A DNA stretch of 64,000 nucleotides, from contig CAMVLT010000006.1 in the NCBI GenBank assembly GCA_947168395.1, positions 1-64,000 of the forward strand, given 5' to 3'. The position numbers and the translations under genes are program-made. Below are positions 1 through 8,978 of this stretch, in pieces (the stretch's first letter is position 1; every line of letters begins with the position of its first letter). This DNA is from an uncultured Prevotellaceae bacterium (GTDB taxonomy: Bacteria > Bacteroidota > Bacteroidia > Bacteroidales > Bacteroidaceae). The notes under the pieces were generated by a model that did not search any database, had not been told where the DNA came from, and worked only from the letters and a program-made list of their open reading frames with translations.

Positions 1-1292
1 TGAATGACGATGCCTTTTACCGATGCGTTGGCTCGGCGACCGTCGAGGGTGTACATCTCGCCTCTTCCGTCAGACTTCCGACTTCTTACTTCCTCGATTC
101 CCGTGGTCTCGTTGATAGTACCGCTGCCGCTGAGTGAGCTGTAGGTCAGTGTGTAGCCATTCTTGTTGATGGTGCCATTGTTGACAAGTTTAGATACGGT
201 GGCATTGCCTGTCAGGTTCCACACGGCCCCCTCATTGACAGTGACATTGGCGGTATAGCCCGTGTCGTACTTCACGATGCCGCTGTAGGTGCCGTTGGAG
301 AGTATGAGGTTGCCGACGGCTCCGCTGGTTGACCACTGCGAGTCGGCCATCACATACATCAGAATGCCAGAGGGAACGGTGACGGTGCAGTTGTCAAGTG
401 TGCAGGTAGCGGTGACACAAGTGGCTACTTCCAGCAGTGGGGCACTTAAGTCGGTCATGGTGAGCGATGTGCCGGTGATGGTCATCACGGGATTCACACC
501 GCTGGCATCGCCTGAGCCTGACTGCATCATCAGCAGACCGCGTTCAGAGGAGCCGCTGGTCATCGTGCAGTTAGTCATCGATATGCTGTTATCACCCTCA
601 ATAACGGCAATCTCGCCTTTGGCTGACGTACCAACGAGACTGGTGGCTGACATCGTGCCAGTAGAGTAGATGACTGCCGACTTCGATCCATTGGCAGTAG
701 CGGTTCCGCCTGTGACGGTCACGGTGCCGCCTCCACGGTCGGTGGCTATGGTTGATGACGTTGCCTCATTGGTTGTAATATCCACATTCGAGGCGTTGAT
801 GATACCGCCATACGTGGCATGAAGTCCACGGCTCACGCTGTTGTTGTTGACGATGGTGATGCCATCAATCTCGACCGTTGCACCATTGGTGGCTATCACC
901 GCATTGGCACCTTGTGCACTGCTGGTCACGGTGACATTCTTGGCGACAATCTTTGCCCCGCTGGCTGCCGTTGTGCTCTGGTAATTGCTGCTGCTTGCGG
1001 CTCCGCAGTAGATACTGCTGTTGTTGCCGTAGAAACTGCTATTGTCGCCGCCGCTACCATCGCCCGTCTTGGTGATGGTGCATCCATTCATGGTCAGCGT
1101 GCCGCCCGTACACTGGATGACGTTGTAATACTGGGTGGATGACGAGTAGTTGTCCGTAATAGTTGCCGTGCCGCTCGTGTGCGTATAGGTGGCACCCTTC
1201 GGATAGGTTGGCGTACTGTCTGCCGGCGGCTGGGCCTGCATGTTCATGACTGTGGCAACGATGGCCATCATTGGGAGTAGAATCTTCTTCAT
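1..1292 (-). CDS. Secreted parallel beta-helix repeat protein, 3' part missing
   Basis: Read by hand on the minus strand from the ATG at 1290-1292; the frame is open for all 430 codons to the window edge, so the stop lies outside. Residues 1-20 are a signal peptide ending MNMQA. The rest is a low-complexity Thr/Ser/Asn/Gly protein with short strands such as TLTMNGCTITK and ISMTNCTMTS repeating about every 20-25 residues, the look of a right-handed parallel beta-helix (pectate-lyase-like fold). Near the cut end it reads GIEEVRS then YTLDGRRA and VKGIVI, a C-terminal pattern common on secreted Bacteroidota proteins. No catalytic motif is visible. It is probably exported to the surface or periplasm; ligand unknown. 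It is divergent from the AraC gene at 1453. Confidence 0.75.
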   Translation of the reverse strand, partial: MKKILLPMMAIVATVMNMQAQPPADSTPTYPKGATYTHTSGTATITDNYSSSTQYYNVIQCTGGTLTMNGCTITKTGDGSGGDNSSFYGNNSSIYCGAASSSNYQSTTAASGAKIVAKNVTVTSSAQGANAVIATNGATVEIDGITIVNNNSVSRGLHATYGGIINASNVDITTNEATSSTIATDRGGGTVTVTGGTATANGSKSAVIYSTGTMSATSLVGTSAKGEIAVIEGDNSISMTNCTMTSGSSERGLLMMQSGSGDASGVNPVMTITGTSLTMTDLSAPLLEVATCVTATCTLDNCTVTVPSGILMYVMADSQWSTSGAVGNLILSNGTYSGIVKYDTGYTANVTVNEGAVWNLTGNATVSKLVNNGTINKNGYTLTYSSLSGSGTINETTGIEEVRSRKSDGRGEMYTLDGRRANASVKGIVI

Positions 1293-1329
1293 AAGCAATA
1301 ATGATATTTTAGTTGAAAAGAATTTGGTG

Positions 1330-1337
1330 CAAAATTA
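1330..1337 (-). promoter_or_regulatory. -7 element for the beta-helix gene
   Basis: On the minus strand this reads TAATTTTG, a full match to the Bacteroidota -7 box TAnnTTTG, about 37 bp before the ATG. No clear TTTG lies at the -33 distance. Confidence 0.55.
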
Positions 1338-1424
1338 CAAATAATTCCGCACTGCGTTCATAGCTAAAACTCTGTAATGTTTGGCAATTTTTCCGTTTCT
1401 GTTTTATTTTTGCAAAAAAATGTG

Positions 1425-1432
1425 TATCTTTG
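1425..1432 (+). promoter_or_regulatory. -7 element for the AraC gene
   Basis: TATCTTTG matches TAnnTTTG. The predicted transcript would start near 1439, giving a leader of about 14 nt to the ATG at 1453. This element decides the start: the longer frame from 1381 would begin upstream of its own promoter. Confidence 0.65.
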
Positions 1433-1452
1433 CATTGGAAAATTTAGCAATA

Positions 1453-2316
1453 ATGGAACAAAAACGCCCTCTTCACCCTATATTGGCACAGGCTGACGAG
1501 ATAGCAGAACGCGGTCTCGTAGTGTTCGATGACATCCGCTCGATGCCACTCTATGACGAGCCCTACACCACCGACCTGATGACCATCAGCATCAATCTCA
1601 GCGGATGGGTCAAGGCCGAGTGCGACATGCGCCCTGTAGTATTCCAACCTCACGATTTGGCTGTAGTCACGCCTCACCATATCCTGTGCGCCCGTGAGTC
1701 ATCTGCCGACTATCACGCCATGATCATTGTGCTCTCACCTCGATTTCAGGAGGAGATGAAGCATCACTATCCTGACATCTATCACGATAACCACCACTAC
1801 ATCTACCGGCAGGACATCAACCTCAATGACCGCCAATTCCAGCGCATCGTTGACATCTTCCGGCTGCTGCGTAATGTCAGCCGTGAGGAACATCCACGGC
1901 GTTCCGCAATGCTGGGTGATCTGCTCGAAGTGCTATTCCTGCAACTGCAAGCGTATCGTCAGGAAAACGGCATAGAGACGCACAGTCCTTCGCTTCGCGA
2001 AGGAATCTTTACCAGTTTCTATCACGCCGTCGAGCAACATTACCGCGAGAGCCGCGAAGTGCGCTTCTACGCCGACCTTCAGCACCTATCGCCCAAGCAT
2101 TTTGCCACCATCATCAAACAGCAGACGGGCATTAACGCCCTCCAGTGGATCAACAGCTACGTCATCATCCAGGCCAAATCCATGCTGCGCCATCACCGTC
2201 AGATGACCATCCAGGAGATAACTAACCACCTTGGTTTCCCCGACCAAGCCACCTTCAGCCGCTTTTTCAAAACGAATACCGGCCTGTCACCAACAGAATA
2301 TAGAGAACAGAATTAA
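1453..2316 (+). CDS. AraC-family transcription regulator
   Basis: 287 residues. The C-terminal third (about residues 190-285) is the double helix-turn-helix AraC DNA-binding domain: LSPKHFATIIKQQTG forms the first HTH and HLGFPDQATFSRFFKTNTG followed by SPTEYR the second. The N-terminal half has the length and pattern of the AraC cupin-like sensing domain. I chose the ATG at 1453 (MEQKRPLHP) because the upstream 24 codons overlap the promoter box at 1425-1432. The ligand and targets cannot be read from the sequence. It is divergent from the secreted beta-helix gene, a possible target. Confidence 0.9.
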   Translation: MEQKRPLHPILAQADEIAERGLVVFDDIRSMPLYDEPYTTDLMTISINLSGWVKAECDMRPVVFQPHDLAVVTPHHILCARESSADYHAMIIVLSPRFQEEMKHHYPDIYHDNHHYIYRQDINLNDRQFQRIVDIFRLLRNVSREEHPRRSAMLGDLLEVLFLQLQAYRQENGIETHSPSLREGIFTSFYHAVEQHYRESREVRFYADLQHLSPKHFATIIKQQTGINALQWINSYVIIQAKSMLRHHRQMTIQEITNHLGFPDQATFSRFFKTNTGLSPTEYREQN

Positions 2317-2319
2317 ACA

Positions 2320-2631
2320 ATGGAACTGAACGGAATCACCATGCGCTCGTCACCCGATGCTACAACACCTGTTTCATGCTTCACAGCACTTCAGGCGCAT
2401 TGCTGCTTGTCGATGCAGGTGGGCCTGCCGTTGGGTACAGACGTGGAAGAAAAGCTGCCTTTCCAGAAGTATAAGAACGGAGAGGGAGCGCTGGTATTCT
2501 ATTTAGCAGGACACATGTTCTCATTCTTAGACTGTCACGCAGGCGATCCACCTCGGCATTGGCACCTAACACATGTAAACTGTCCTATTTGCTTGTATAT
2601 TGAAAATTTAGTATTATTATTTTCTCAATAG
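2320..2631 (+). CDS. Small hypothetical ORF after AraC
   Basis: 103 codons starting 3 bp after the AraC stop. I recognise no family. The protein has no clear domain, and the end (residues about 85-103) is hydrophobic and A+T rich where the sequence runs into the neighbouring integrase end. It may be a remnant of a gene cut by the arrival of the integrase, or not a gene at all. Confidence 0.25.
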   Translation: MELNGITMRSSPDATTPVSCFTALQAHCCLSMQVGLPLGTDVEEKLPFQKYKNGEGALVFYLAGHMFSFLDCHAGDPPRHWHLTHVNCPICLYIENLVLLFSQ

Positions 2632-2650
2632 TACCAATTTTATGTATCTG

Positions 2651-4114
2651 TCATTCTAATACTCTCTGATACAACTGTATTTGCTTCTTGTCGAGATTCG
2701 TAATCTTAATCTGAACCTTGGTCGGGCGTGGTACGTCATCATATAAAGACGAAAGGAGTTTCGTTATTACCTGTTCCACATTTGTAAATCCTGAGTCTTC
2801 AATTATTGATACACACTCACCACTGATGAATGCCTCTCCACGAATAAGATTGTACTTCGACATTCTCTCAAAGGATTTGCCTGAATCTTCACGATTGTTG
2901 ATATCCTCATTACTGAAGAATATATAGTCAATGACTTTCTCATTCAATTCCCATGCCGGCGAGTAATCTATCTTTGTATATACTCTTGCCATTTTGAATG
3001 TTGAGTGATTAAGGGCAAAGTCGATGTCACCAAGCGATGCACCGCATCCATTCTGTGCTACCGTTGCCCACGAATGGCGGAAGGAATACAGGCTGGCATG
3101 GAAATCTGGCGAGACTTTCTTACAGATTTGGCTGATACCTGCGTTCACATTGGCATTGAATGAGTCTGATGTGCTTAGACGGTCTTGAAAGTCAAATAGC
3201 CAGGGAGATTCCACGTTTTTGGACAAGTACTTCTCGAAAGTGGGCTTTATAAATTGTGGCACCATTATCTCAAAGTATGCGTTATCGGAACGGGATTTAC
3301 TTGTTTTTCTTCTGTTATAGTGGAAAATGCCATTGTGATACTGGCTCTTTTTCGCATAGAACAAATCAATGCTGTTGATGCCACACATACAGAAGCTTAT
3401 CAGCGCAATATCCTGTCCAAGTTCCTGTAGCGGATGCGTGAATCTACTGAAGTCGGGAACAACGGCGAAGAACCTGCGAAGCATATTGGGGCTTATTGCT
3501 CTCTTGTTTGGTGTATCTTCTTTGGGTATTGAAATCTTGGGCCAAGGGTTTGTGATTAACTGAATACCTCTTTCCTCATCGTTGTATTCCAACATGGCAG
3601 CTTTGTGAATCTGTCTGATGTTGATTGGGTATTTGTTTTTAGACCTTGCCGTCTGGGAAAGAGAGTATATCCATCTAGAAAGGAATGAGTATGTCAATTG
3701 TGAAAACATGACCTCATTACCACCTGCAAATTTCTCCAAGCTATAAAGTGCCCACTTATAGTCGCGTGAAGTCCTTTCCTGGCCTCTGGCTTTCATCTTC
3801 TCTATATGCTTACGAGCGTACATTGAGAACGATATTCCATCCTTACCTTTCTGAATATAGTCCACAATTTCCTTGACCGTCCAGTCTTGTGTGTCAATCC
3901 TATTCAGAGTGTTGTAGTATTGATCAATCAATTTTGAGGTTTGTTGAATAACGTAAGGATCAAGAATATCCTTTTTGTTCCGACTCAGCCCCTTATCGTT
4001 AACCATCCATGATGTCCTTAGATAAGAGACTTTACGATTGTGGGCAAAACGTATGTATACGACATACATTCCATCTTTTCTCTTTGATTTTACAGTAGCT
4101 TTTAAAGTTGCCAT
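2651..4114 (-). CDS. Tyrosine recombinase / integrase, orphan
   Basis: 487 residues. The N-terminal part has the arm-binding and SAM-like regions of Bacteroidota integrases. The catalytic domain lies about 220-400: box I reads FCMCGINSIDLF with Asn where most family members have the catalytic Arg, the beta2-3 Lys is in RRKTSKS, box II is LYSFRHSWATVA (Tyr in the usual first His place, Arg kept), then LNHSTFKMARVYTKI with His and the nucleophile Tyr. Loss of the box I Arg is known in some Bacteroides recombinases such as IntDOT, so it may still be active. About 85 residues follow the nucleophile, longer than usual. No other mobile gene lies beside it, and the prophage at 29-64 kb is far away, so it is an orphan. 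Confidence 0.85.
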   Translation of the reverse strand: MATLKATVKSKRKDGMYVVYIRFAHNRKVSYLRTSWMVNDKGLSRNKKDILDPYVIQQTSKLIDQYYNTLNRIDTQDWTVKEIVDYIQKGKDGISFSMYARKHIEKMKARGQERTSRDYKWALYSLEKFAGGNEVMFSQLTYSFLSRWIYSLSQTARSKNKYPINIRQIHKAAMLEYNDEERGIQLITNPWPKISIPKEDTPNKRAISPNMLRRFFAVVPDFSRFTHPLQELGQDIALISFCMCGINSIDLFYAKKSQYHNGIFHYNRRKTSKSRSDNAYFEIMVPQFIKPTFEKYLSKNVESPWLFDFQDRLSTSDSFNANVNAGISQICKKVSPDFHASLYSFRHSWATVAQNGCGASLGDIDFALNHSTFKMARVYTKIDYSPAWELNEKVIDYIFFSNEDINNREDSGKSFERMSKYNLIRGEAFISGECVSIIEDSGFTNVEQVITKLLSSLYDDVPRPTKVQIKITNLDKKQIQLYQRVLE

Positions 4115-4453
4115 ATCAAAATGTATATTATATGATTATACGCAATAGTGCGCATTCATATAATATAATTCAGGTTTCATAAGGCTCGCTCAAATCTGGG
4201 TAAATTTACTATAGACCGACCTATTGACACATGGAAGAGTGTGTATATACAATATGCATATAAAGTGAAAAAATCAGCCGCAATAACCGCACTCAAATTT
4301 TTGGTAAACAGGCTCATTTTTTGGTAAACAAATTCGATGCAGAACTACCTATTGGTACATAGAACGGTATTTTTTGAAAATATAACTAATTGTATATCAG
4401 TAATTTGTAATTTCAAAAATGTTTCCCGAAAAAACACGCTTTTGGGGGAGATG
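4115..4453. other. Intergenic region upstream of the integrase
   Basis: About 340 bp of A+T-rich DNA without a gene. It holds two pairs of short direct repeats (see separate entry), the right arrangement for integrase arm-type sites or direct-repeat operators. I see no full sigma-ABfr promoter. Confidence 0.4.
4219..4364. repeat. Two interleaved pairs of direct repeats
   Basis: Pair A: ACCTATTGACACATGGAA at 4219-4236 and ACCTATTGGTACATAGAA at 4347-4364 (15 of 18 match). Pair B: TTTTTGGTAAACA at 4298-4310 and again exactly at 4318-4330, 20 bp apart (start to start). They lie just upstream of the recombinase gene. Confidence 0.6.
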
Positions 4454-4494
4454 CAAAAACGCAAGTACTTTATTATCAAGCACTTGCGTTTTTT
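4454..4494 (-). terminator. Terminator of ppdK (works on both strands)
   Basis: Inverted repeat with arms around AACGCAAGTACTT and AAGCACTTGCGTT (one mismatch), loop of about 7 nt, flanked by A5 on one side and T6 on the other. It lies 20 bp after the ppdK stop. Confidence 0.8.
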
Positions 4495-4515
4495 AGTATC
4501 TCAAAAATAAGAAAT

Positions 4516-7239
4516 TTATTCACATTCGAGAGCGCCCTGCGCGGCAGCGAGGCGGGCGATTGGCACACGGAATGGAGAGCAGCTAGCGTAGTTCATACCG
4601 ATCTTGGCGCAGAACTTAACTGAGCTAGGCTCACCACCATGCTCACCACAGATACCGCAACGGAGCTCAGGACGAACCTCACGACCCTCCTTAACGGCGA
4701 ACTTGATGAGACGGCCTACACCCTTCTGGTCGAGTACCTGGAATGGATCAACCTTCAGAATCTTCTTATCGAGGTAAACAGGCAGGAACGATGCGATATC
4801 GTCGCGGCTGTAACCGAAGGTCATCTGAGTAAGGTCGTTAGTACCGAATGAGAAGTACTGAGCCTCTGAAGCGATCAGATCGGCAGTCAGGGCAGCACGT
4901 GGAATCTCAATCATTGTACCGATCTCGAACTCAACCTCGATACCATACTCAGCGAATACCTCCTTAGCGGCATACTGGATGATCTCCTTCTGCTGCTTGA
5001 GCTCGTTGATAGTACCAATCAGAGGAACCATGATCTCTGGCATTGGGTTCTTACCCTCCTTCTTCAGCTCGCAAGCTGCAGAGAGGATAGCCTTAGTCTG
5101 CATAGCTGTAATCTCAGGGAATGTGATACCCAGACGGCAACCACGGTGACCCAGCATTGGGTTGTTCTCAGCGAGTGAGTCAACACGGCGCTGGATTTCC
5201 TCCAAGCTTACACCCATCTCCTTAGCCATAGTCTGCTGACCAGCCAGATCGTGGGGAACGAACTCGTGGAGAGGTGGATCGAGCAGACGGATGTTAACGG
5301 GCAGTCCGTCCATAGCCTCGAGGATACCCTTGAAGTCAGCCTTCTGATAAGGCAGCAGCTTAGCAAGAGCCTTCTCACGTCCGGCAACGCTGTCGGCCAG
5401 AATCATCTCACGCATAGCAACGATCTTCTGATCCTCGAAGAACATGTGCTCGGTACGTGTAAGACCGATACCCTTAGCACCGAAAGCGCGAGCTACCTGT
5501 GCATCGTGTGGAGTATCAGCATTGGTACGAACCTGCAGCTTGGTGTACTTGTCACAGAGGTCCATCAGCTCCTTGAAGTCTCCTGAAAGCTCAGCAGCCT
5601 TTGTTGGAACCTCGCCAGCATATACCTGACCAGTTGTACCATTCAAAGAGATATAGTCACCCTCCTTATATGTTACGCCGTCGATCTCGACAGTCTTGTC
5701 CTTATAGCTTACATTCAGAGCACCTACACCTGATACGCAGCACTTACCCATACCACGAGCCACAACGGCAGCGTGAGATGTCATACCACCACGAGCAGTC
5801 AGGATACCCTCGGCAGCAGCCATACCAGCGAGGTCCTCAGGAGAGGTCTCGATACGTACGAGCACTACCTTATGTCCATTCTCGTGCCACTCCTTAGCGT
5901 CGTCAGCGTGGAATACGATCTGACCGCAAGCAGCACCAGGAGAAGCAGGCAGACCCTGAGCAATAACCTTTGCAGCAGAGAGGGCCTTCTTATCGAATAC
6001 TGGGTGCAGCAGCTCGTCGAGCTTCTGAGGCTCGCAGCGCATGATAGCAGTCTTCTCGTCGATCATACCCTCGTGGAGCAGGTCGATAGCAATCTTAACC
6101 ATAGCAGCACCAGTACGCTTACCGTTACGTGTCTGGAGGAACCAGAGTTTGCCCTCCTGTACGGTGAACTCCATATCCTGCATATCGTGATAGTGGTGCT
6201 CCAGCTTGTCCTGGATACCATTCAACTCAGCATAGATCTCAGGCATTGCCTCCTCCATTGAAGGATACTTGGCTACGCGCTCCTCCTCAGAGATACCAGC
6301 GCGCTCAGCCCAGCGCTGAGAACCAATCTTGGTAATCTGCTGTGGAGTACGGATACCAGCCACAACGTCCTCACCCTGAGCGTTAACCAGGTACTCACCG
6401 TTAAACAGGTTCTCACCGTTAGCGGCATCACGGCTGAAGCATACACCAGTAGCTGATGTATCGCCCATGTTACCGAATACCATTGCCATTACTGATACGG
6501 CTGTACCCCACTCGTCGGGGATTCCTTCCATCTTACGATACAGGATAGCGCGCTCGTTCATCCATGAACGGAACACAGCGCAGATAGCACCCCAAAGCTG
6601 CTCGATAGGATCATCGGGGAAGTCCTTACCAGTGCGCTCCTTGATGGCAGCCTTGAACAGCTTAACCAACTTCTTCAGATCCTCTACTGAGAGGTCCTTA
6701 TCCAGAACAACACCGCTCTCCTTCTTAACCTTCTCGATAATCTCCTCGAATGGGTCGATATCAGTCTTGTTAACGGGCTTCATCTCGAGCACTACATCAC
6801 CGTACATCTGTACGAAACGGCGATAAGAGTCGTAAACGAAGTGAGGATTGTTGGTCTTCTTGGCCATACCCTCAGCAACCTCGTCGTTAAGACCAAGGTT
6901 CAGAATTGTATCCATCATACCAGGCATTGAGGCACGTGCACCTGAGCGTACAGATACCAGCAGAGGATTCTGTGCATCACCGAACTTGCAGTTCATCAAG
7001 TCTTCAATGTGCTTCACGGCTGCCATCACGTCGTCGTTCAGCAGTTCCATAATCTTCTGCTGACCAACCTGATAGTACTCATTACAACAATCTGTGGTGA
7101 TTGTGAAACCTGGAGGAACAGGCACACCAATGTGGTTCATCTCAGCAAGGTTAGCACCCTTACCGCCAAGTTCCTCACGCATCTTTGCGTTTCCTTCGGC
7201 CTTACCATTACCGAAGAGGTAAACTCTTTTCTGACTCAT
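4516..7239 (-). CDS. ppdK: Pyruvate, phosphate dikinase
   Basis: 907 residues, the normal length. It interconverts pyruvate, ATP and phosphate with phosphoenolpyruvate, AMP and pyrophosphate in the cytoplasm; in anaerobic Bacteroidota it can run in the glycolytic, PPi-using direction. Domain order: ATP-grasp nucleotide domain from residue 1 (GGKGANLAEM near 25), the swivelling phosphohistidine domain with GGMTSHAAVVARGMG near 480 (His is the phospho-carrier), and the C-terminal PEP/pyruvate barrel ending with CGICGEHGG near 865 (catalytic Cys). Nothing looks broken. It is transcribed alone, from its own promoter box at 7291 to the terminator at 4454. Confidence 0.98.
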   Translation of the reverse strand: MSQKRVYLFGNGKAEGNAKMREELGGKGANLAEMNHIGVPVPPGFTITTDCCNEYYQVGQQKIMELLNDDVMAAVKHIEDLMNCKFGDAQNPLLVSVRSGARASMPGMMDTILNLGLNDEVAEGMAKKTNNPHFVYDSYRRFVQMYGDVVLEMKPVNKTDIDPFEEIIEKVKKESGVVLDKDLSVEDLKKLVKLFKAAIKERTGKDFPDDPIEQLWGAICAVFRSWMNERAILYRKMEGIPDEWGTAVSVMAMVFGNMGDTSATGVCFSRDAANGENLFNGEYLVNAQGEDVVAGIRTPQQITKIGSQRWAERAGISEEERVAKYPSMEEAMPEIYAELNGIQDKLEHHYHDMQDMEFTVQEGKLWFLQTRNGKRTGAAMVKIAIDLLHEGMIDEKTAIMRCEPQKLDELLHPVFDKKALSAAKVIAQGLPASPGAACGQIVFHADDAKEWHENGHKVVLVRIETSPEDLAGMAAAEGILTARGGMTSHAAVVARGMGKCCVSGVGALNVSYKDKTVEIDGVTYKEGDYISLNGTTGQVYAGEVPTKAAELSGDFKELMDLCDKYTKLQVRTNADTPHDAQVARAFGAKGIGLTRTEHMFFEDQKIVAMREMILADSVAGREKALAKLLPYQKADFKGILEAMDGLPVNIRLLDPPLHEFVPHDLAGQQTMAKEMGVSLEEIQRRVDSLAENNPMLGHRGCRLGITFPEITAMQTKAILSAACELKKEGKNPMPEIMVPLIGTINELKQQKEIIQYAAKEVFAEYGIEVEFEIGTMIEIPRAALTADLIASEAQYFSFGTNDLTQMTFGYSRDDIASFLPVYLDKKILKVDPFQVLDQKGVGRLIKFAVKEGREVRPELRCGICGEHGGEPSSVKFCAKIGMNYASCSPFRVPIARLAAAQGALECE

Positions 7240-7290
7240 ACGTTAATTACTTATTATGTTGATAATATATTATTATTTGATTAGATTCCG

Positions 7291-7298
7291 CAAAATTA
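7291..7298 (-). promoter_or_regulatory. -7 element for ppdK
   Basis: TAATTTTG on the minus strand, 52 bp before the ATG, matches TAnnTTTG. Confidence 0.55.
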
Positions 7299-7414
7299 CG
7301 CATTTTCCATCAAATACACAAAAAAAATCGCCAAAATTTGCTATCTCGACCTTACATTTTTACTTTTTTGGCTCAGATTACGTGTATTAACACGGATTTT
7401 TGATATTTATTTTG

Positions 7415-7422
7415 TAACTTTG
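7415..7422 (+). promoter_or_regulatory. -7 element for rlmD
   Basis: TAACTTTG matches TAnnTTTG, about 20 bp before the ATG at 7443. The predicted 5' leader is only about 14 nt. Confidence 0.6.
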
Positions 7423-7442
7423 CAGGCGAAAAAGAAAAGAAT

Positions 7443-8894
7443 ATGGCAAGAAACAAGAAACCGTTACCCCTACTTGAGGGTGTAGAGATCGAGGCCGTGG
7501 CTGCCGAGGGTAAGTGTTTGTTCCACTGGAACGACCTGGTGGTGTTTGTACCCTTCTGTGTGCCTGGCGACGTTTGCGATGTGCAGATTCGCAGAAAGAA
7601 GCACTCCTTTGCCGAGGGCGAAGTTGTGAGAATCACTAAATATAGTAATGTACGCGCGACCCCCTTCTGCGAACATTTCGGAGTATGCGGAGGTTGCAAA
7701 TGGCAGAACCTGCCATACGAAGAGCAGCTTAAGTTTAAGCAACAACAGGTTTACGATCAGCTGCATCGTATCGGCAAGATCGAACTGCCCGAGTTCATGC
7801 CTATTCTGGGTAGTGTACATACACAGGAGTATCGCAACAAGCTCGACTTTGGTTGTGCCAACAAGCGATATCTCACTAAGGAACAGATTCAGACATTACC
7901 CAACGACGAGAGTCAGAGCCTTAAGGATGTGCCCGCTATCGGATTCCACATTACTGGTGCATTCGACAAGATACTGCCCATCGAGAAGTGCTGGTTGATG
8001 GACAATCTGCATAATGAGATTCGCAACGAGGTGCGCGACTATGCGATGGAGAACGGTCTGAGTTTCTTCGACCTTCGTGCTCAGGTGGGATTGCTGCGCG
8101 ATGTCATCATCCGCAATAGTGCCAGTAGCGAATGGATGGTCATCTTCCAGTTCCACTACGATCGTACATCAAGCGAGGCATTGGCTCAGAGCGAGACTCA
8201 GGCCAAGGATCTGCTGCAGCATATAGCAGACAAGTTCCCACAGATTACAGCGCTGATGTATCTCGACAATCAGAAGTGCAACGACACCATCGGCGATCAG
8301 GATATCATGGTGTTCAAGGGCAATGATCATATCTACGAACTCATGGAAGACCTGAAGTTTAAGGTTGGTCCCAAGAGCTTCTATCAGACCAATACCGAGC
8401 AGGCTTACCACCTGTACTCTGTAGCTCGCAACTTTGCTGGGCTTACTGGCAACGAGGTGGTTTACGACCTCTATACAGGTACAGGTACCATTGCCAACTT
8501 TGTGGCTCGCAAGGCTCGCAGGGTGATAGGTATCGAGTATGTGCCCGAGGCTATCGAGGACGCTAAGGTCAACTCGCAGGTTAACGGCATCGACAACACC
8601 CTGTTCTATGCTGGCGATATGAAGGATATCCTTACTGACGAGTTTATCGCAGAGCACGGTCAGCCCGATGTCATCATCACCGACCCACCACGTGCCGGAA
8701 TGCATCCCGATGTGGTTAAGACCATCCTTAAGGCAGCTCCAAAGCGTATCGTATACGTTAGTTGCAACCCAGCCACACAGGCTCGCGACCTGCACGATAT
8801 GGACGAATACTATCGCGTGGCAGCAGTGCAGCCAGTGGATATGTTCCCCCACACACCACACGTAGAAAACGTAGTGTTGCTTGAGCGAAAGTAA
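7443..8894 (+). CDS. rlmD: 23S rRNA (uracil-C5)-methyltransferase, RumA/TrmA family
   Basis: 483 residues. The enzyme uses S-adenosylmethionine to methylate a uracil carbon-5 in rRNA. The N-terminal part is TRAM-like (about 10-65). The cysteines C76, C82 and C85 in FCEHFGVCGGCKW are the first three iron-sulfur cluster ligands; a fourth is probably in IEKCWL. The SAM-binding loop is YDLYTGTGT near 342 and the catalytic Cys is in VSCNPAT near 443. The exact target base (U1939, U747 or a tRNA position) cannot be told from sequence alone, so the symbol is a family assignment. Confidence 0.88.
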   Translation: MARNKKPLPLLEGVEIEAVAAEGKCLFHWNDLVVFVPFCVPGDVCDVQIRRKKHSFAEGEVVRITKYSNVRATPFCEHFGVCGGCKWQNLPYEEQLKFKQQQVYDQLHRIGKIELPEFMPILGSVHTQEYRNKLDFGCANKRYLTKEQIQTLPNDESQSLKDVPAIGFHITGAFDKILPIEKCWLMDNLHNEIRNEVRDYAMENGLSFFDLRAQVGLLRDVIIRNSASSEWMVIFQFHYDRTSSEALAQSETQAKDLLQHIADKFPQITALMYLDNQKCNDTIGDQDIMVFKGNDHIYELMEDLKFKVGPKSFYQTNTEQAYHLYSVARNFAGLTGNEVVYDLYTGTGTIANFVARKARRVIGIEYVPEAIEDAKVNSQVNGIDNTLFYAGDMKDILTDEFIAEHGQPDVIITDPPRAGMHPDVVKTILKAAPKRIVYVSCNPATQARDLHDMDEYYRVAAVQPVDMFPHTPHVENVVLLERK

Positions 8895-8910
8895 AATAAT
8901 CGGCAAAATA

Positions 8911-8942
8911 TTTGGAACATAAAGAAGTTTTTCATATATTTG
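8911..8942 (+). promoter_or_regulatory. Full promoter for the porin gene
   Basis: TTTG at 8911-8914, a 20-bp spacer, then TATATTTG at 8935-8942: a complete match to the Bacteroidota consensus. The expected start is near 8949, leaving a leader of about 30 nt. Confidence 0.8.
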
Positions 8943-8978
8943 CGGCAATAATTACTAATTATCAAATACAATACGACA

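Noticed and set aside
1381..1452. Longer AraC reading frame starting at 1381
   Set aside because: The extra 24 codons cover a promoter box (1425-1432); the family start fits the ATG at 1453.
2651..4114. Integrase as the integrase of the DGR prophage
   Set aside because: 25 kb of ordinary host genes separate them.
2651..4494. Integrase controlling an invertible promoter
   Set aside because: Only direct repeats lie near it; the one inverse match (GTACCAAT at about 2632 and ATTGGTAC at 4351) is 8 bp and encloses the gene.
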